Source of the DNA: Rhizobacter terrae
Lineage (GTDB): Bacteria; Pseudomonadota; Gammaproteobacteria; Burkholderiales; Burkholderiaceae_C
Assembly (NCBI RefSeq): GCF_003852895.1
Contig: NZ_QUSW01000001.1
Span: forward strand, 1,054,001-1,118,000
Direction of reading: 5' to 3'
DNA: 64,000 bases
Shown here: positions 42,051 to 52,560 of the stretch, piece after piece
Layout of the letters: every line of letters starts with the position of its first letter
Numbering within the stretch: the stretch's first letter is position 1
Program-made: the position numbers and the translations under genes
The notes under the pieces: model-generated
What the model saw: the letters and a program-made list of their open reading frames with translations, nothing else
Told to the model about the DNA's origin: nothing
The model's database searches: none

Positions 42051-45000
42051 ATGAGCCGACACCTTTCCAAATTCGCCGTCCTGTTCGCACTGGTCGCAAG
42101 CAGCCTGCAAGCGCTGGCCGCGCCCAGCGCCATTCCGCCGAACATCCTGGCCACCGACAACAAGCCCATGGTGATGCTGTCGGCCTCCAAGGACTTCACG
42201 ATGTTCTGGAAGGCCTACACCGATTTCGACGACATCGATTTCGATGGCGTGGTGGATCGCACCTTCATGCCGAACTTCCGGTATTACGGCTACTTCGACC
42301 CGGTCAAGTGCTACACCTACAGCACCTCCAACAATCGCTTCCAGCCCAGCCGGCTGGCTGACCAGGTGGACAAGACCACGATCAATGGCGTGGAGCGGGT
42401 GAAGTACTACTGCACGCCCGGCGCCGGCGAATGGAGCGGCAACTTCCTGAACTGGGCCACGATGTCTCGCATCGACATCCTGCGCAAGGTGCTCTATGGC
42501 GGCATGCGTTCGGAAGACACGGCCGACAGCACCACGCTGGAATTGAGCTTCGTCCCGCGCAACAGCCAGGCATTCGTGAAGTACTACAACGGCGCGGACC
42601 TGAACAAGCTCACGTCCTACAACACGTCGGATGCGCTGGCCAAGGGCATCACGACATGCCGTCGTCCGGCCGAAGACTCCGGTGTCTCCCACACGGGCAC
42701 GTTCACGCCTGAGATCCGCGTCGCCGTGGGCAACGTGATCCTCTGGAACATGACGGAGGTCCGCACCTGCAACTGGGCCGATGGCGGCTCCAGCGAACCG
42801 TCCTACACCTGGCGCAGCGACACCATCTCCTACCTGTCGGCCAACTACGTGACACCGGATGGCACCCTGGCCACGGGCAATCACGTCCACCTGTCCACCA
42901 CGCCGAAGAAGTCGGATACCGGGAATACGAGCTTCGTGGCTCGTGTGCAGGTCTGTGCGAGCACGGCGTTGCTGGGCAACGAAAAGTGCAAGAACTACAA
43001 CACCTCTGCCAGCCCCAAGTGGAAGCCCATCGGCCTGCTGCAGGACTTCGGCGAGAGCAAGAACTCCGGCGTCGAGGCGGCCCGTGCCGAGTTCGGCCTG
43101 ATGATGGGCTCCTACGACAACAACCTCAAGGGCGGGGTGCTGCGCAAGAACATGGGCCAGATGAACGACGAGATCGAGGCCAGCACCGGCCGCTTCACGT
43201 CCACCACAGGCATCATCAAGTCGCTCAACGAGATCACGCTCTATGACTACGACGTGGGCAGCGGCAACTACAGCACCACCTCATGCCCGACCGACAAGCG
43301 CTTCTCGGACAAGATCGTCAACGGCACTTGCCCTTCCTGGGGCAACCCCGTCGGCGAACTGGTGCTGGAGACCATGCGCTACTTCGCCAACAAGGACGCC
43401 TACACGTCGTCAGGCAGCGGCTATGACGCTGCGGTGGGCCTGACTGCAGCGACGCGTGTCGATCCGATGGTCAGCAACCCGGCGATCGGCACATCCACCC
43501 GCAGCGCGCTGTACGGCAATCCGATCTGCCGCCCGCTGAACATGCTGGCGGTGACCAGCGGCGCCAACAGCTTCGACGACGACGACTACGGTTCGCGCTT
43601 CACCGACCTGAATGTCGGCTCAGCCACCGTCGAAGGCATCGTGAAGAAACTGGGGGACCTCGAAGGTGTGACTGGTACCAGCCGCCTGGTCGGAGAAAAC
43701 GGCGATGCCGGTCCTGACCTGTTGTGCACGGCCAAGACCATCAGCGACCTGAGCAAGGTCAAGGGCATCTGCGCCGACGGTCCGAATTTCCGTGGCACCT
43801 ACCTGGGTGCGGGCGTGGCGTACCAAGCCAACACCAACCGGATCCGCAACGACTTCGACGCAAGCACCGCGCACCCCACAGACTGGCCGAACAACGCCTT
43901 GCGTGTACGCAGCTATGGCGTGTCCATGTCTGGCGGCGTGGCCACCATCGCCGTGCCCATCGACACCGGCAAATTCGTCTACATCACGCCCGCCGGTCGC
44001 GACAAGATCTCCGGCAACTACCTGCCGGGCAACATGGTGGACTTCAAGATCCTCAGCCGCTCGGCGGATGGCAAGTCCGGGTCGGCCCTGGTCCTGTGGC
44101 AACACTCGATGCTCGGCGAAGACCAGGACCAGGACATGCTGGGCGTGCTTCGTTATGAAGTGCTCGCCGGGCCGCAGATCCGCATCTACACCCAGGCCCT
44201 CGAGTCGGACACCGGCTCGGGCGCTGCCTACGCCTTCGGCTACACCATCGTCGGCACGAAGAACCTGGATGATTCCGCCAGTGACGGTGTGCACTTCCAC
44301 AGCGGCATCAACCTGGCGCCGATGGGCCCGAACGATGCCTCCGGTACCGTGGGCTACTCGGCCGGCGTGCTGCAAGGCGCCAACGACACGGACACCAGCG
44401 GCGGCGTGTGCGATCCGTCCCCCGGCAGCAACGGCAAGCTGTGCTCGGTGGTCAATGGAAAGACCACGCGCGGCGAGACCTACAAGACCTACAAGGCCGT
44501 CGGCGGCTCGAACGCGCTGATCCGTGAACCGCTGTGGTACATCTCCAAGTACGGCGGCTTCAAGTACGACACCAGCAAGACCGCCTACAGCGACGCGTAT
44601 CCGACCGACAGCAACCGCCAGTCCTGGGACACCAAGCGCAACGACGACCAGGCCTGCGGTGGCAGCACGGGCGTCAACTGCTACGACGGCGAGCCTGACA
44701 ACTACTTCGTGGCCCGCAGTCCGGAGAAACTGGAAACCTCGCTGAATGCCATCCTCGAGGACATCACCAACTCCTCGAACACGGCACCGGCCATCGCATC
44801 CAGCCAGTTGCGCACGAATGACCTGAAGTACGTGGCGACCTTCGATCCGGGCGACGCCAGCGGAGCACTGCGCGCCTTCCCGCTGCTGTCCACCGGCGAC
44901 TTCGACTCCGTGCCGAAGTGGGAAGCCCATGCGCAGCTGACGGCGATGTCCGCCGACAGCCGCAACATCATCACCAATGACGGCACCACCGGCATCAAGT

Positions 45001-46811
45001 TCCGCTGGGCCGACATCGGCACCACCAAGCAGGGTCTCATCAAGGGCAGCGGCGACGACACCTACGGCCAGAAGCTGCTGAACTGGCTGCGGGGCGACAA
45101 GACCGAGGTCTCGCTGTTCCGCAAACGTGCGGCCAGTTCGATCATGGGCCCGATCGTGAACTCCAACCCGGTCGTGGAGGGCGTCCCGAGCGGCAAGTTC
45201 TTCAGCTCGGCCTTCAGTGGCTACGACACCTTCGTGACCACCTGGAAGAACCGGCGTCCGGTGATCTGGGTGGGCGCCGGCGACGGCATGCTGCATGCAT
45301 TCGACGCCCGCAATGCAGCGGGTGGGGGCGCACCCATCATGTCCTACGTGCCCGAACCGTTCTTCACGCCCGACTCGGTGACCAACGCAGTGGACAACGC
45401 CTCCACCTTGCCGGACTGGGCGAATTCCCAGGGCGCCAAGGTCCAGTCCTTCGTCGACGGCTCGCCCTTCGTCGGTGACCTGAAGGTGAGTTCGACCTGG
45501 AAGACCTACCTCTTCTCCAGCCTTGGCCGCGGCGGCAAGGGATTGTTCGCGCTGGATGTGACCAACGCCGGTACCGTCGTGGCCAGCGACGGCAGCATCA
45601 CGGGCAACCAGCTGGATGAAGCCCATGCGAGCGACATCTTCAAGTGGCAGTTCACGGCGAACTCCGACAGCGACCTGGGCTACATCGTGTCTGAGCCCAC
45701 CACCAGCCGATTCAACAACCAGGCCGGCCAGATCGTCCGCCTGAACAACGGCCGCTGGGCCGCCCTGTTCGGCAATGGCGTGGGCAGCGCGACCGGCCAT
45801 GCGGCGCTGTTCATCATGTTCGCCGAAGGCCCGGCCGGAAGCGCCAGCAACGGCGGCGTCTACAAGAAGCTCGTGGCCGACTCGACCAGCACCGACAACG
45901 GGTTGTCGACACCGATCTGGGTCGACACCAACAACGACGGCGTGGCCGACTACATCTACGCTGGCGACATCAAGGGCAATGTCTGGAAGTTCGATGTCAG
46001 CGACGCTGACTCCGTCAACTGGAAGGTGGCCTACTACGGTAATCCGCTGTTCATCGCGACGGACGCCAGCGCCAACCGGCTGCCCATCACCGGCGCGCCC
46101 GAAGTCCGCTTCCATCCGATGGGCGGTGTGATGATCAACGTGGCCACCGGCATGGCGGTGAACTCCGGTGACTTCCCGAACACCACCCGCACCAACGGCA
46201 TCTTCGGCGTCTGGGACAAGACCACCTTTGCCTCGATGTCTGCGGCGGTTGTGGCCACGTCGCTGCCTCGCGTGGCAACACTGGAGGCGCGCACGCTGAA
46301 CAACGTGGGCACGGACACGACGAGCCGCTACATCACTGGCAGCGCGATCGACTGGTCCACCAAGCTGGGCTGGAAGGTCTACCTGCCGGTGAGTTCGGAG
46401 ATGTCGTTGAGCAACCTGACCATCACCAACAGCCAATTGCTGACCGTGACCGTGTCTCCCCCGTTGGCGCACACCGGCACGGCCACCGATCCCTGCTTTG
46501 ACAATCCGATCGCGCGGTTGAATGCCATGGATCCGATCACCGGCCTGCCAAGCTCGTTGCTGGGCACGACCACGGTCACCATCGCTGGCGTACCGACCGT
46601 CGTCAACCTGGCCACGACCTCGATCAATGACCAGAAGGTGCGCATCGCCAAGGACCTGGTCGGCAAGGGCAGCACGCAGGCTGGCTGCGCCAGCGGCGCG
46701 CTGAATTGCACGGCCGTCGAGGGTGCTTCGGACAAGGGCAAGCGCTTCTCCACCGCCACGGACACGGGCCGGATCTTCTGGCGTGAAATTCCCGGCCTGA
46801 AGACTCGTTGA
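42051..46811 (+). CDS. pilY1: PilY1-like pilus tip adhesin/assembly protein
   Basis: Large secreted pilus-associated protein of 1586 residues with a signal peptide ([23 protein letters not shown]). An N-terminal region typical of betaproteobacterial PilY1 ([43 protein letters not shown]) precedes the C-terminal PilC-type beta-propeller ([28 protein letters not shown]). A calcium-loop-like DTNNDGVAD lies at residues 1292-1300, and a second acidic DIDFDGVVD near the N-terminus. An RGD triplet occurs at residues 1014-1016 in LNWLRGDK. The start is the ATG after AGAGAGG. No classical von Willebrand A motif is obvious. Confidence 0.92.
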   Translation: MSRHLSKFAVLFALVASSLQALAAPSAIPPNILATDNKPMVMLSASKDFTMFWKAYTDFDDIDFDGVVDRTFMPNFRYYGYFDPVKCYTYSTSNNRFQPSRLADQVDKTTINGVERVKYYCTPGAGEWSGNFLNWATMSRIDILRKVLYGGMRSEDTADSTTLELSFVPRNSQAFVKYYNGADLNKLTSYNTSDALAKGITTCRRPAEDSGVSHTGTFTPEIRVAVGNVILWNMTEVRTCNWADGGSSEPSYTWRSDTISYLSANYVTPDGTLATGNHVHLSTTPKKSDTGNTSFVARVQVCASTALLGNEKCKNYNTSASPKWKPIGLLQDFGESKNSGVEAARAEFGLMMGSYDNNLKGGVLRKNMGQMNDEIEASTGRFTSTTGIIKSLNEITLYDYDVGSGNYSTTSCPTDKRFSDKIVNGTCPSWGNPVGELVLETMRYFANKDAYTSSGSGYDAAVGLTAATRVDPMVSNPAIGTSTRSALYGNPICRPLNMLAVTSGANSFDDDDYGSRFTDLNVGSATVEGIVKKLGDLEGVTGTSRLVGENGDAGPDLLCTAKTISDLSKVKGICADGPNFRGTYLGAGVAYQANTNRIRNDFDASTAHPTDWPNNALRVRSYGVSMSGGVATIAVPIDTGKFVYITPAGRDKISGNYLPGNMVDFKILSRSADGKSGSALVLWQHSMLGEDQDQDMLGVLRYEVLAGPQIRIYTQALESDTGSGAAYAFGYTIVGTKNLDDSASDGVHFHSGINLAPMGPNDASGTVGYSAGVLQGANDTDTSGGVCDPSPGSNGKLCSVVNGKTTRGETYKTYKAVGGSNALIREPLWYISKYGGFKYDTSKTAYSDAYPTDSNRQSWDTKRNDDQACGGSTGVNCYDGEPDNYFVARSPEKLETSLNAILEDITNSSNTAPAIASSQLRTNDLKYVATFDPGDASGALRAFPLLSTGDFDSVPKWEAHAQLTAMSADSRNIITNDGTTGIKFRWADIGTTKQGLIKGSGDDTYGQKLLNWLRGDKTEVSLFRKRAASSIMGPIVNSNPVVEGVPSGKFFSSAFSGYDTFVTTWKNRRPVIWVGAGDGMLHAFDARNAAGGGAPIMSYVPEPFFTPDSVTNAVDNASTLPDWANSQGAKVQSFVDGSPFVGDLKVSSTWKTYLFSSLGRGGKGLFALDVTNAGTVVASDGSITGNQLDEAHASDIFKWQFTANSDSDLGYIVSEPTTSRFNNQAGQIVRLNNGRWAALFGNGVGSATGHAALFIMFAEGPAGSASNGGVYKKLVADSTSTDNGLSTPIWVDTNNDGVADYIYAGDIKGNVWKFDVSDADSVNWKVAYYGNPLFIATDASANRLPITGAPEVRFHPMGGVMINVATGMAVNSGDFPNTTRTNGIFGVWDKTTFASMSAAVVATSLPRVATLEARTLNNVGTDTTSRYITGSAIDWSTKLGWKVYLPVSSEMSLSNLTITNSQLLTVTVSPPLAHTGTATDPCFDNPIARLNAMDPITGLPSSLLGTTTVTIAGVPTVVNLATTSINDQKVRIAKDLVGKGSTQAGCASGALNCTAVEGASDKGKRFSTATDTGRIFWREIPGLKTR

Positions 46812-46813
46812 GC

Positions 46814-47353
46814 ATGACCATGAGCAAGAACCACTTATCAGGTGCAACGCCCCTCGGCCGGCCCGTGTTCGGTAGGCCCCCAAAAGGGCAACGGTCTGGG
46901 GGCTTCACGCTCATCGAGATGATGATCACAGTGGCCATCATTGCGCTTCTCGCGCGCATCGCTTATCCGGCGTACACGGAATACATCGCCCGCAGCAAAC
47001 GGGCGGAGGCGCAGGCCATCCTGATGGAGGCCTCGCAATACATGGAGCGCTTCTTCGCCGAAAACTACCGGTACGACCAGAACACGGCCGGGGTGGCCGT
47101 GACCGACGGCGCCTTGTTTGCGGCACGGTTCAGCAAGTCGCCCAAGAGCGGTTCCGGCACGAACTACACCATCACGCTACCGTCGGCGAGCCTTGCCGCG
47201 AACACCTACGTGGTCAAGGCCACCCGTTCGGGCACCATGGCCACCGACAAGTGCGGGAACTTCGGCATCGACAACCTGGGTCGCAAGTCGATCGATTCAT
47301 ACAGTTCGTCCTACGCCACGGATGCCGCGGCGTTGGCGGCTTGTTGGAAGTAA
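46814..47353 (+). CDS. pilE: PilE-type type IV pilin
   Basis: Pilin of 179 residues. The prepilin site is RSGG followed by [37 protein letters not shown] with Glu5. The leader is long at 30 residues (28 if the second ATG at 46820 is used). An Arg interrupts the hydrophobic helix at mature position 18. Family features such as [18 protein letters not shown] and a C-terminal Cys follow. It starts two bases after the pilY1 stop and is thus probably a minor PilE of the tip complex rather than the major pilin. Confidence 0.88.
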   Translation: MTMSKNHLSGATPLGRPVFGRPPKGQRSGGFTLIEMMITVAIIALLARIAYPAYTEYIARSKRAEAQAILMEASQYMERFFAENYRYDQNTAGVAVTDGALFAARFSKSPKSGSGTNYTITLPSASLAANTYVVKATRSGTMATDKCGNFGIDNLGRKSIDSYSSSYATDAAALAACWK

Positions 47354-47411
47354 TCGGCGAGCGCCCGCCGAAGCGGGGCTGATTCTCGTCGTGAAGATCG
47401 GAGGTCTTCCA

Positions 47412-47975
47412 GTGATCTGGGCCAGCGCAGGAGCAGTCGCCGTCCATGTCGGCGCCGTATGGATGCTGGGCTATTCGTTCGACAGCAACGGCGCGGACCA
47501 TTCAGTAGACGGGCATCAGGCCCTGCTGGTGCGCTACGTGGAGCCTTCGTCTCCCGCCATCCTTCCTGACCCGGGTGCGGAAGACTCGGCGCGATCTTCG
47601 GCGGCCACCAGTTCTTCATCCGTGACGACAAGTGATGACAAGGCCTCGCTCCAAGGAGCAGGCGCCGAGGGTGGTCCTGCCCGCCGATATTTCGATGTGT
47701 CGGAGGTGGATCAGCCTGCGATGCCCACGCCGGACTGGGCGCTCGATGCCGACATGCTCGTGCGCAATGGCGTGCGCAGCTTGCGGGTGGAAGTGCTGGT
47801 GTCCGACAAGGGCCGCGCCGAGAAGTGCACCGTGCAGGCCATGGAGCCGCCGCGACCCGTACTGCACCAGGCCATCGCACGCCAGGTCTGCGCCACCCGG
47901 CTGACACCCGCGATGCGCCAGGGCGTGGCCGTCGCCAGCGTGCGGCACGTGGAAATCCTGCTGACGCAGGAATAG
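47412..47975 (+). CDS. Membrane-anchored protein with TonB-C-like domain
   Basis: Protein of 187 residues with one N-terminal membrane helix (ASAGAVAVHVGAVWMLGYSF), a Ser/Ala/Asp-rich linker, and a C-terminal domain that resembles TonB-C (SLRVEVLVSDKGRAEKCTVQ, HQAIARQVCATRLTPAMRQGVAV). The GTG at 47412 is preceded by GGAGGT at a six-base distance, which decides the start over a GTG 21 bases earlier with no ribosome site. It lies 58 bases after pilE and converges on dgt. TonB-like energy transduction is a guess; the link with the pilus is only positional. Confidence 0.5.
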   Translation: MIWASAGAVAVHVGAVWMLGYSFDSNGADHSVDGHQALLVRYVEPSSPAILPDPGAEDSARSSAATSSSSVTTSDDKASLQGAGAEGGPARRYFDVSEVDQPAMPTPDWALDADMLVRNGVRSLRVEVLVSDKGRAEKCTVQAMEPPRPVLHQAIARQVCATRLTPAMRQGVAVASVRHVEILLTQE

Positions 47976-47983
47976 CACGCCGA

Positions 47984-49126
47984 TCAGGATTGGAACGTTT
48001 TCCTTCCCGTCAGGCGCTCGTGTTCGCGCAGCGCGAATCGATCCGTCATGCCCGCGATGTAGTCCGCCACGGCGCGCAACATGCGAGGCTGCTGCGCATA
48101 GTCCCTGGGCATCTGCGCGGGATCATTCACGTAGATGCCAAACAGGTCTGACACGACCGTACGCGCTTGATCGGTGGTCTTCACCACTTGAGGATGCCGG
48201 TACAGGTGCTCGCGCAGGAAGCCCTTGAGTTCGTGGTGGCGCGATTCCATCTCGGCGCTTCTCGCGATGAGCGGCGCGCAGCGGCGTACGTCATCTACCG
48301 TTTCCGGTCGATGCTGATTCAGCAGCGTCGACGACGAATCGATCACGTCATAGATCTGGTTGCTGAGCATCCGGCGGATCGTCTCGAACAGCAGCCGGCG
48401 GCCCTGAAGATCGGGATGCTCACGCAGCGCTTCTTCCTTGAAGCGCCGGACCAGCGGCACGTCGCAAACTTCGTCGAAGCTGATCAAGCCGGAGCGCACA
48501 CCGTCGTCCACGTCATGGGCGTTGTAGGCGATTTCGTCTGCGAGATTGCACAGCTGTGCCTCAAGGCTCGGTTGAGTGCGATCGAGGAACCGGCGCCCAA
48601 TGCCCCCCGGTTCCCGAGCTTCCAGCCACTGCGCATTGCGACGCGCGCAATGCTTGAGGATGCCCTCGCGGGTTTCAAAGCACAGGTTCAGTCCGTCGTG
48701 AGCAGCGTAGCGCTCTTCGAGCCGGTCCACGGCCCGCAGGCTCTGGAAGTTGTGCTCGAAGCCTGCAGTGCCGGGCTCGACGGCCCTCATGCTGGCATGC
48801 AGTGCATCCTGCCCGGCGTGTCCGAACGGCGTGTGGCCGACGTCATGGGCCAGGGCAAGCGCCTCGACCAGGTCTTCGTTGAGCTGCAGGCGGCGAGCGA
48901 TCGAACGCGCCACTTGCGCAACTTCGATCGAGTGCGTCAGTCGCGTCCGGAAGAGGTCACCCTCATGGTTGAGGAAGACCTGGGTCTTGTAGACGAGCCG
49001 GCGGAACGCCGTGCTGTGAACGATGCGATCGCGATCACGCTGAAAATCGTCTCGCGTCGGGGCTGGGTTTTCCGGAAATCGGCGCCCACGGCTGGATCCG
49101 GCGGAGCAGGCATAGGGGGCAAGCAT
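47984..49126 (-). CDS. dgt: Deoxyguanosinetriphosphate triphosphohydrolase-like protein
   Basis: HD-domain dNTPase of 380 residues that splits dGTP to deoxyguanosine and triphosphate, or a broader dNTPase of the same family. HD ligands are visible: RTRLTHSIEVAQ (His65), LALAHDVGHTPFGHAG (His94, Asp95), with the conserved RDRIVHSTAFRRLVYKTQVF before them. It lies 15 bases after aroB, the order seen downstream of pilQ in several betaproteobacteria. Confidence 0.93.
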   Translation of the reverse strand: MLAPYACSAGSSRGRRFPENPAPTRDDFQRDRDRIVHSTAFRRLVYKTQVFLNHEGDLFRTRLTHSIEVAQVARSIARRLQLNEDLVEALALAHDVGHTPFGHAGQDALHASMRAVEPGTAGFEHNFQSLRAVDRLEERYAAHDGLNLCFETREGILKHCARRNAQWLEAREPGGIGRRFLDRTQPSLEAQLCNLADEIAYNAHDVDDGVRSGLISFDEVCDVPLVRRFKEEALREHPDLQGRRLLFETIRRMLSNQIYDVIDSSSTLLNQHRPETVDDVRRCAPLIARSAEMESRHHELKGFLREHLYRHPQVVKTTDQARTVVSDLFGIYVNDPAQMPRDYAQQPRMLRAVADYIAGMTDRFALREHERLTGRKTFQS

Positions 49127-49141
49127 CCCGCGGTCTCGGTC

Positions 49142-50236
49142 TCAGCGTGCCGTCCTGCTCTCGATGACCTCTGCTACCAGTGCATCGGGCGCGGATTTCA
49201 TCACGGCCCGTCCCGCGCCGTCGAGCAGCACGAAACGGATTTCTCCGGCCTCGGCTTTCTTGTCCACGCGCATGAGGTCCAGGTAGCGGGCGGCCGGCAA
49301 GTCCGGGCCTTTCAGCGGCAACCCTGCCCTGGCGACGACTTGTTCGATGCGGCGAGCCAGCGATGCATCGACAAGGCCGAGGCGCATGGACAAGTCCGTG
49401 GCCATGAGCATGCCCGTGCCCACAGCCTCCCCATGCAGCCATGCGCCGTAGCCCATGCCCGCCTCGATGGCGTGGCCGAAGGTATGCCCAAAGTTGAGAA
49501 TGGCACGAAGGCCGGACTCCCGCTCGTCCTTGCCCACCACCTGCGCCTTCAGCTCGCATGAACGCTTGACGGCATAGGCCAGTGCCGATTCATCCCGCTG
49601 CATCAGCGCATCCACATGGGCTTCCACCCAGTCCAGGAAAGCAGCATCGGCAATCGGACCATACTTGATCACTTCGGCCAGGCCTGCGGACAACTCACGT
49701 TGAGGCAAGGTGTCCAGCGTCGCCAGGTCGGCCACCACCAGCCGCGGCTGGTAAAACGCACCGATCATGTTCTTTCCCATCGGATGGTTGATGGCCGTCT
49801 TGCCTCCCACCGACGAGTCCACCTGCGCCAGCAAGGTGGTCGGGACCTGAACGTAGTCCACGCCGCGCATGTAGGAGGCTGCAGCGAATCCTGTCATGTC
49901 GCCGACGACACCACCGCCCAACGCATAGAGCACCGTCTTGCGGTCACAGGCGCGCTCGAGCAGCGCGTTGAAGATCAGGTTCAGGGTGTCCCACTGCTTG
50001 AAGGCTTCGCCGTCGGGCAGCACGACCATGTCGACACGCCGATGCACTGCTTCAAGGGTCTGCCGCAAGGCCTGTGCATACAGAGGTGCCACCGTCTCGT
50101 TGGTGACGATCAGGGCGTGGCCCTTGAATCCAAGCCTTTGGAAATGCTCGCTGGCACCGATCAGGCCACGGCCGATGAGGATGTCGTAACTGCGATCGCC
50201 AAGGTCGATCGCCACCTTCTGGATGCTGGAGGACAT
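49142..50236 (-). CDS. aroB: 3-dehydroquinate synthase
   Basis: Second enzyme of the shikimate pathway, NAD- and metal-dependent, 364 residues. Visible signatures are [55 protein letters not shown] and the metal-site region [26 protein letters not shown]. The gene is 45 bases after aroK and 15 before dgt. Confidence 0.96.
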   Translation of the reverse strand: MSSSIQKVAIDLGDRSYDILIGRGLIGASEHFQRLGFKGHALIVTNETVAPLYAQALRQTLEAVHRRVDMVVLPDGEAFKQWDTLNLIFNALLERACDRKTVLYALGGGVVGDMTGFAAASYMRGVDYVQVPTTLLAQVDSSVGGKTAINHPMGKNMIGAFYQPRLVVADLATLDTLPQRELSAGLAEVIKYGPIADAAFLDWVEAHVDALMQRDESALAYAVKRSCELKAQVVGKDERESGLRAILNFGHTFGHAIEAGMGYGAWLHGEAVGTGMLMATDLSMRLGLVDASLARRIEQVVARAGLPLKGPDLPAARYLDLMRVDKKAEAGEIRFVLLDGAGRAVMKSAPDALVAEVIESRTAR

Positions 50237-50281
50237 GGCAGGAGTTTAGCCGGGCGGTTCCAGCCTGCCGTCAACGCAGGA

Positions 50282-50842
50282 TCAGTGCGAAGACTGCGGC
50301 GGTGGCGAGATACCCGCCAGTTCAAGCTGCATGAGGATCATGTTCACGAGCGCCGGCACGGAGGGCCGCCCGGTCTCGATCACGTAGTCTGCGGTCGACT
50401 CGTACAGCGGGTGCCGTTGCTGATGAAGATCACGCAATCTGCCCAACGGATCCGCCACCTGCAACAGCGGGCGTTGCGTGTCATGCCGAAGACGCCGATA
50501 CAGCTCCTCGGGAGACGAGCGCAGGTAGATCACCGAACAGCGATTCTTGAGATGTGCCCGGTTGGCCTCGCGCAATACCACGCCGCCGCCCGTGGCGATC
50601 ACACCCGAAGGTCGCTGAGTCAGTTCGTCGATGACGGACTCTTCGATGTCGCGGAAGGCCGCTTCGCCATGCTCGTCGAAGTACTGGCGGATGCTCGTCC
50701 CGATTCGGGCCTCGATGACAGCATCGGAGTCCACAAATGGCATTTCCAGCCGCCTGGAAAGCTGGCGCCCGACGGTGGATTTACCACCGCCGGGCATGCC
50801 AACCAGCGCGATCAGTGACAGCTTGTTCGAAGCCGCTGTCAC
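50282..50842 (-). CDS. aroK: Shikimate kinase
   Basis: Phosphorylates shikimate at the 3-hydroxyl, 186 residues. The P-loop is GMPGGGKST, the substrate-binding stretches are FVDSDAVIEARIG and IATGGGVVLREANR, and the lid has HDTQRPLL. The GTG start at 50842 directly follows the stop of the upstream lipoprotein gene (TGAGTG), so translation is likely coupled. Confidence 0.94.
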   Translation of the reverse strand: MTAASNKLSLIALVGMPGGGKSTVGRQLSRRLEMPFVDSDAVIEARIGTSIRQYFDEHGEAAFRDIEESVIDELTQRPSGVIATGGGVVLREANRAHLKNRCSVIYLRSSPEELYRRLRHDTQRPLLQVADPLGRLRDLHQQRHPLYESTADYVIETGRPSVPALVNMILMQLELAGISPPPQSSH

Positions 50843-52513
50843 TCAGTTAGGATCAGTACACACCGTGATCGCCGTACCTCCCGGCGGGGTGTAGGTGGTC
50901 GGCGCTCCGGTTCCCGTGCCATACGGGCTGACCACGAAGGCGGGAGCCTCCGTCGCTGTGAATGAAGACGCATCTGCAGTCAGAATCTTTGTGAGGCTGG
51001 CTCGACCTTCAGTGCCGGACACGCCGCCAGCGGTCACCGACAGCTTGTACTGAATCCAAGTGGCAACATTCTTGGGATACTCAATTTGCAGTATGACGAT
51101 GCCACTGCTGTTGGTCTTCGACGAGCCAACCACACTGACCAAGACATCTGATTTTCTCGGATCGAGTTGACCGTTGCCGTTGAAGTCCTCGGTCGCTTCC
51201 AGAACCCCATTTCGGTTGATGTCCTCGTTGGCACACATTTGGCCACTACCGGGCTTCAGAACCCAGGCGCCCGGGTTTTGGTATGACCCCTTGATGTAGT
51301 TCACCAAGTCGATCGACGGCGTGACCTGAACATCCGATTTGGCTTGGCCTGCTGCATCGGCAACAGTCACAACGAACTTCTTGACGTAGGTCAGACCACC
51401 ATTGCCTTCGGTGATCGTGGCGTCAAAACCGATCGATACCGCAAGAGCCTCGGAAGTGACAGTTAGGGTCTTGGTAACCGAGTTCGGACAGGTTCCAACG
51501 GCAAAATCGTTGTAGTCCCAGCATGCGCGGATGGTGACGCCGTTGGTAGGGCTCGAGCGGGAACCCGGACTGTAAGCCGACACGGCCAAGCCGTTCTCGT
51601 CACTGGGAATCAGTGTGGTGTCCGTGGAGAGCGTCCCCCCAATCGAATTGGGATCGCCAGCCAAGTCGAATCGAACGCGGATGTATTGAATTGGCGCGTT
51701 GTTGGCTCCCAGGAACAATGCACGGATATTGGCGCGATTGGTGGAGGTTCCACTGTTGATCGGAACAACGCTGGGATCCACAGAAATCGAAGCGGAAGTG
51801 ACAATGGCCGATGGCAACGGTGTGGTTCCACCAGCTTGCACATTGATCGATTTGTCAAGAGTGACCCCTGCTGCAATCGCCGTCGCATTCAAAATGCCTG
51901 CGGCGGCCGGAGCCGTGTAGTTGTAGACGTATTCACCGTTGCTGTCGGTCGTACCAGTCGTGCTGGAACCGGACGCAGACACGATGATGGTCGTTCCCGC
52001 AATTGCCGTATCAGTCGAGTCCTTCAGGGTGTAAGTGATCTTGCCAGTCGCCCCCGGTGCGATGATGTCAGGCGAGGCTGCCGCGCTCAGCTTGGCGCCA
52101 ATCACGGTAAAGCTGATGGTCTTGGTGATCGTTCCACTCGTCACGGTCACCGTCACAGTACGATTGGATTTGTCTGCGCCGGTCCCAACAGTGGCAGTGA
52201 CCTTGCCCGATGTATCTGTTGACGTGCTGGCTGCCACGACCACCGCACCGTTGTCCGCCCCGATCGACACTGCCGCATTAGGCACGGCTACACGTGACGC
52301 ATCAACGGCGGTCACTGTCACAGTCAAAGAATCGCCGCCGCTGTCCTGCAAACTGGTCTTACTCAGTGACACGTTCAAGTCGGCCACTGTCGTTGTTGGG
52401 GTGGGAGTAGTTCCACCACCGAATGGCGCCGTGCCGGCGTCGCTACCGCCACCGCCGCATCCGATCAGTGCGAGAACCACCGCCACTGCACCGAACCACT
52501 TTGACTTAATCAT
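50843..52513 (-). CDS. Lipoprotein with predicted Ig-like domains and EF-hand-like calcium site
   Basis: Predicted surface or periplasmic lipoprotein of 556 residues starting at the ATG at 52513 (MIKSKWFGAV), lipobox ALIGC (Cys19), followed by a Gly/Thr/Pro linker. Residues about 45-230 look like two bacterial Ig-like (invasin/Big_1-type) repeats, e.g. LTVTVTAVDASRVAVPNAAVSI and GTTDSNGEYVYNYTAPAAAG. Residues 431-451 hold two acidic loops, DINRNGVLE and DFNGNGQLD, like EF-hand or dockerin calcium sites. A pair of Cys near 331 and 342 could form a disulfide. It lies between pilQ and aroK, genes adjacent in related genomes, and its base composition looks less GC-rich than its neighbours. No function is assigned. 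Confidence 0.75.
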   Translation of the reverse strand: MIKSKWFGAVAVVLALIGCGGGGSDAGTAPFGGGTTPTPTTTVADLNVSLSKTSLQDSGGDSLTVTVTAVDASRVAVPNAAVSIGADNGAVVVAASTSTDTSGKVTATVGTGADKSNRTVTVTVTSGTITKTISFTVIGAKLSAAASPDIIAPGATGKITYTLKDSTDTAIAGTTIIVSASGSSTTGTTDSNGEYVYNYTAPAAAGILNATAIAAGVTLDKSINVQAGGTTPLPSAIVTSASISVDPSVVPINSGTSTNRANIRALFLGANNAPIQYIRVRFDLAGDPNSIGGTLSTDTTLIPSDENGLAVSAYSPGSRSSPTNGVTIRACWDYNDFAVGTCPNSVTKTLTVTSEALAVSIGFDATITEGNGGLTYVKKFVVTVADAAGQAKSDVQVTPSIDLVNYIKGSYQNPGAWVLKPGSGQMCANEDINRNGVLEATEDFNGNGQLDPRKSDVLVSVVGSSKTNSSGIVILQIEYPKNVATWIQYKLSVTAGGVSGTEGRASLTKILTADASSFTATEAPAFVVSPYGTGTGAPTTYTPPGGTAITVCTDPN

Positions 52514-52560
52514 TGTTTCCACTCTCAAGATGCTGCCTTTTCAGATGCTACACGCAACGC

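Noticed and set aside
43620-46883. A 1087-residue minus-strand open frame opposite pilY1
   Set aside because: Composition is that of an antisense shadow; pilY1 has signal peptide, propeller motifs and operon context.
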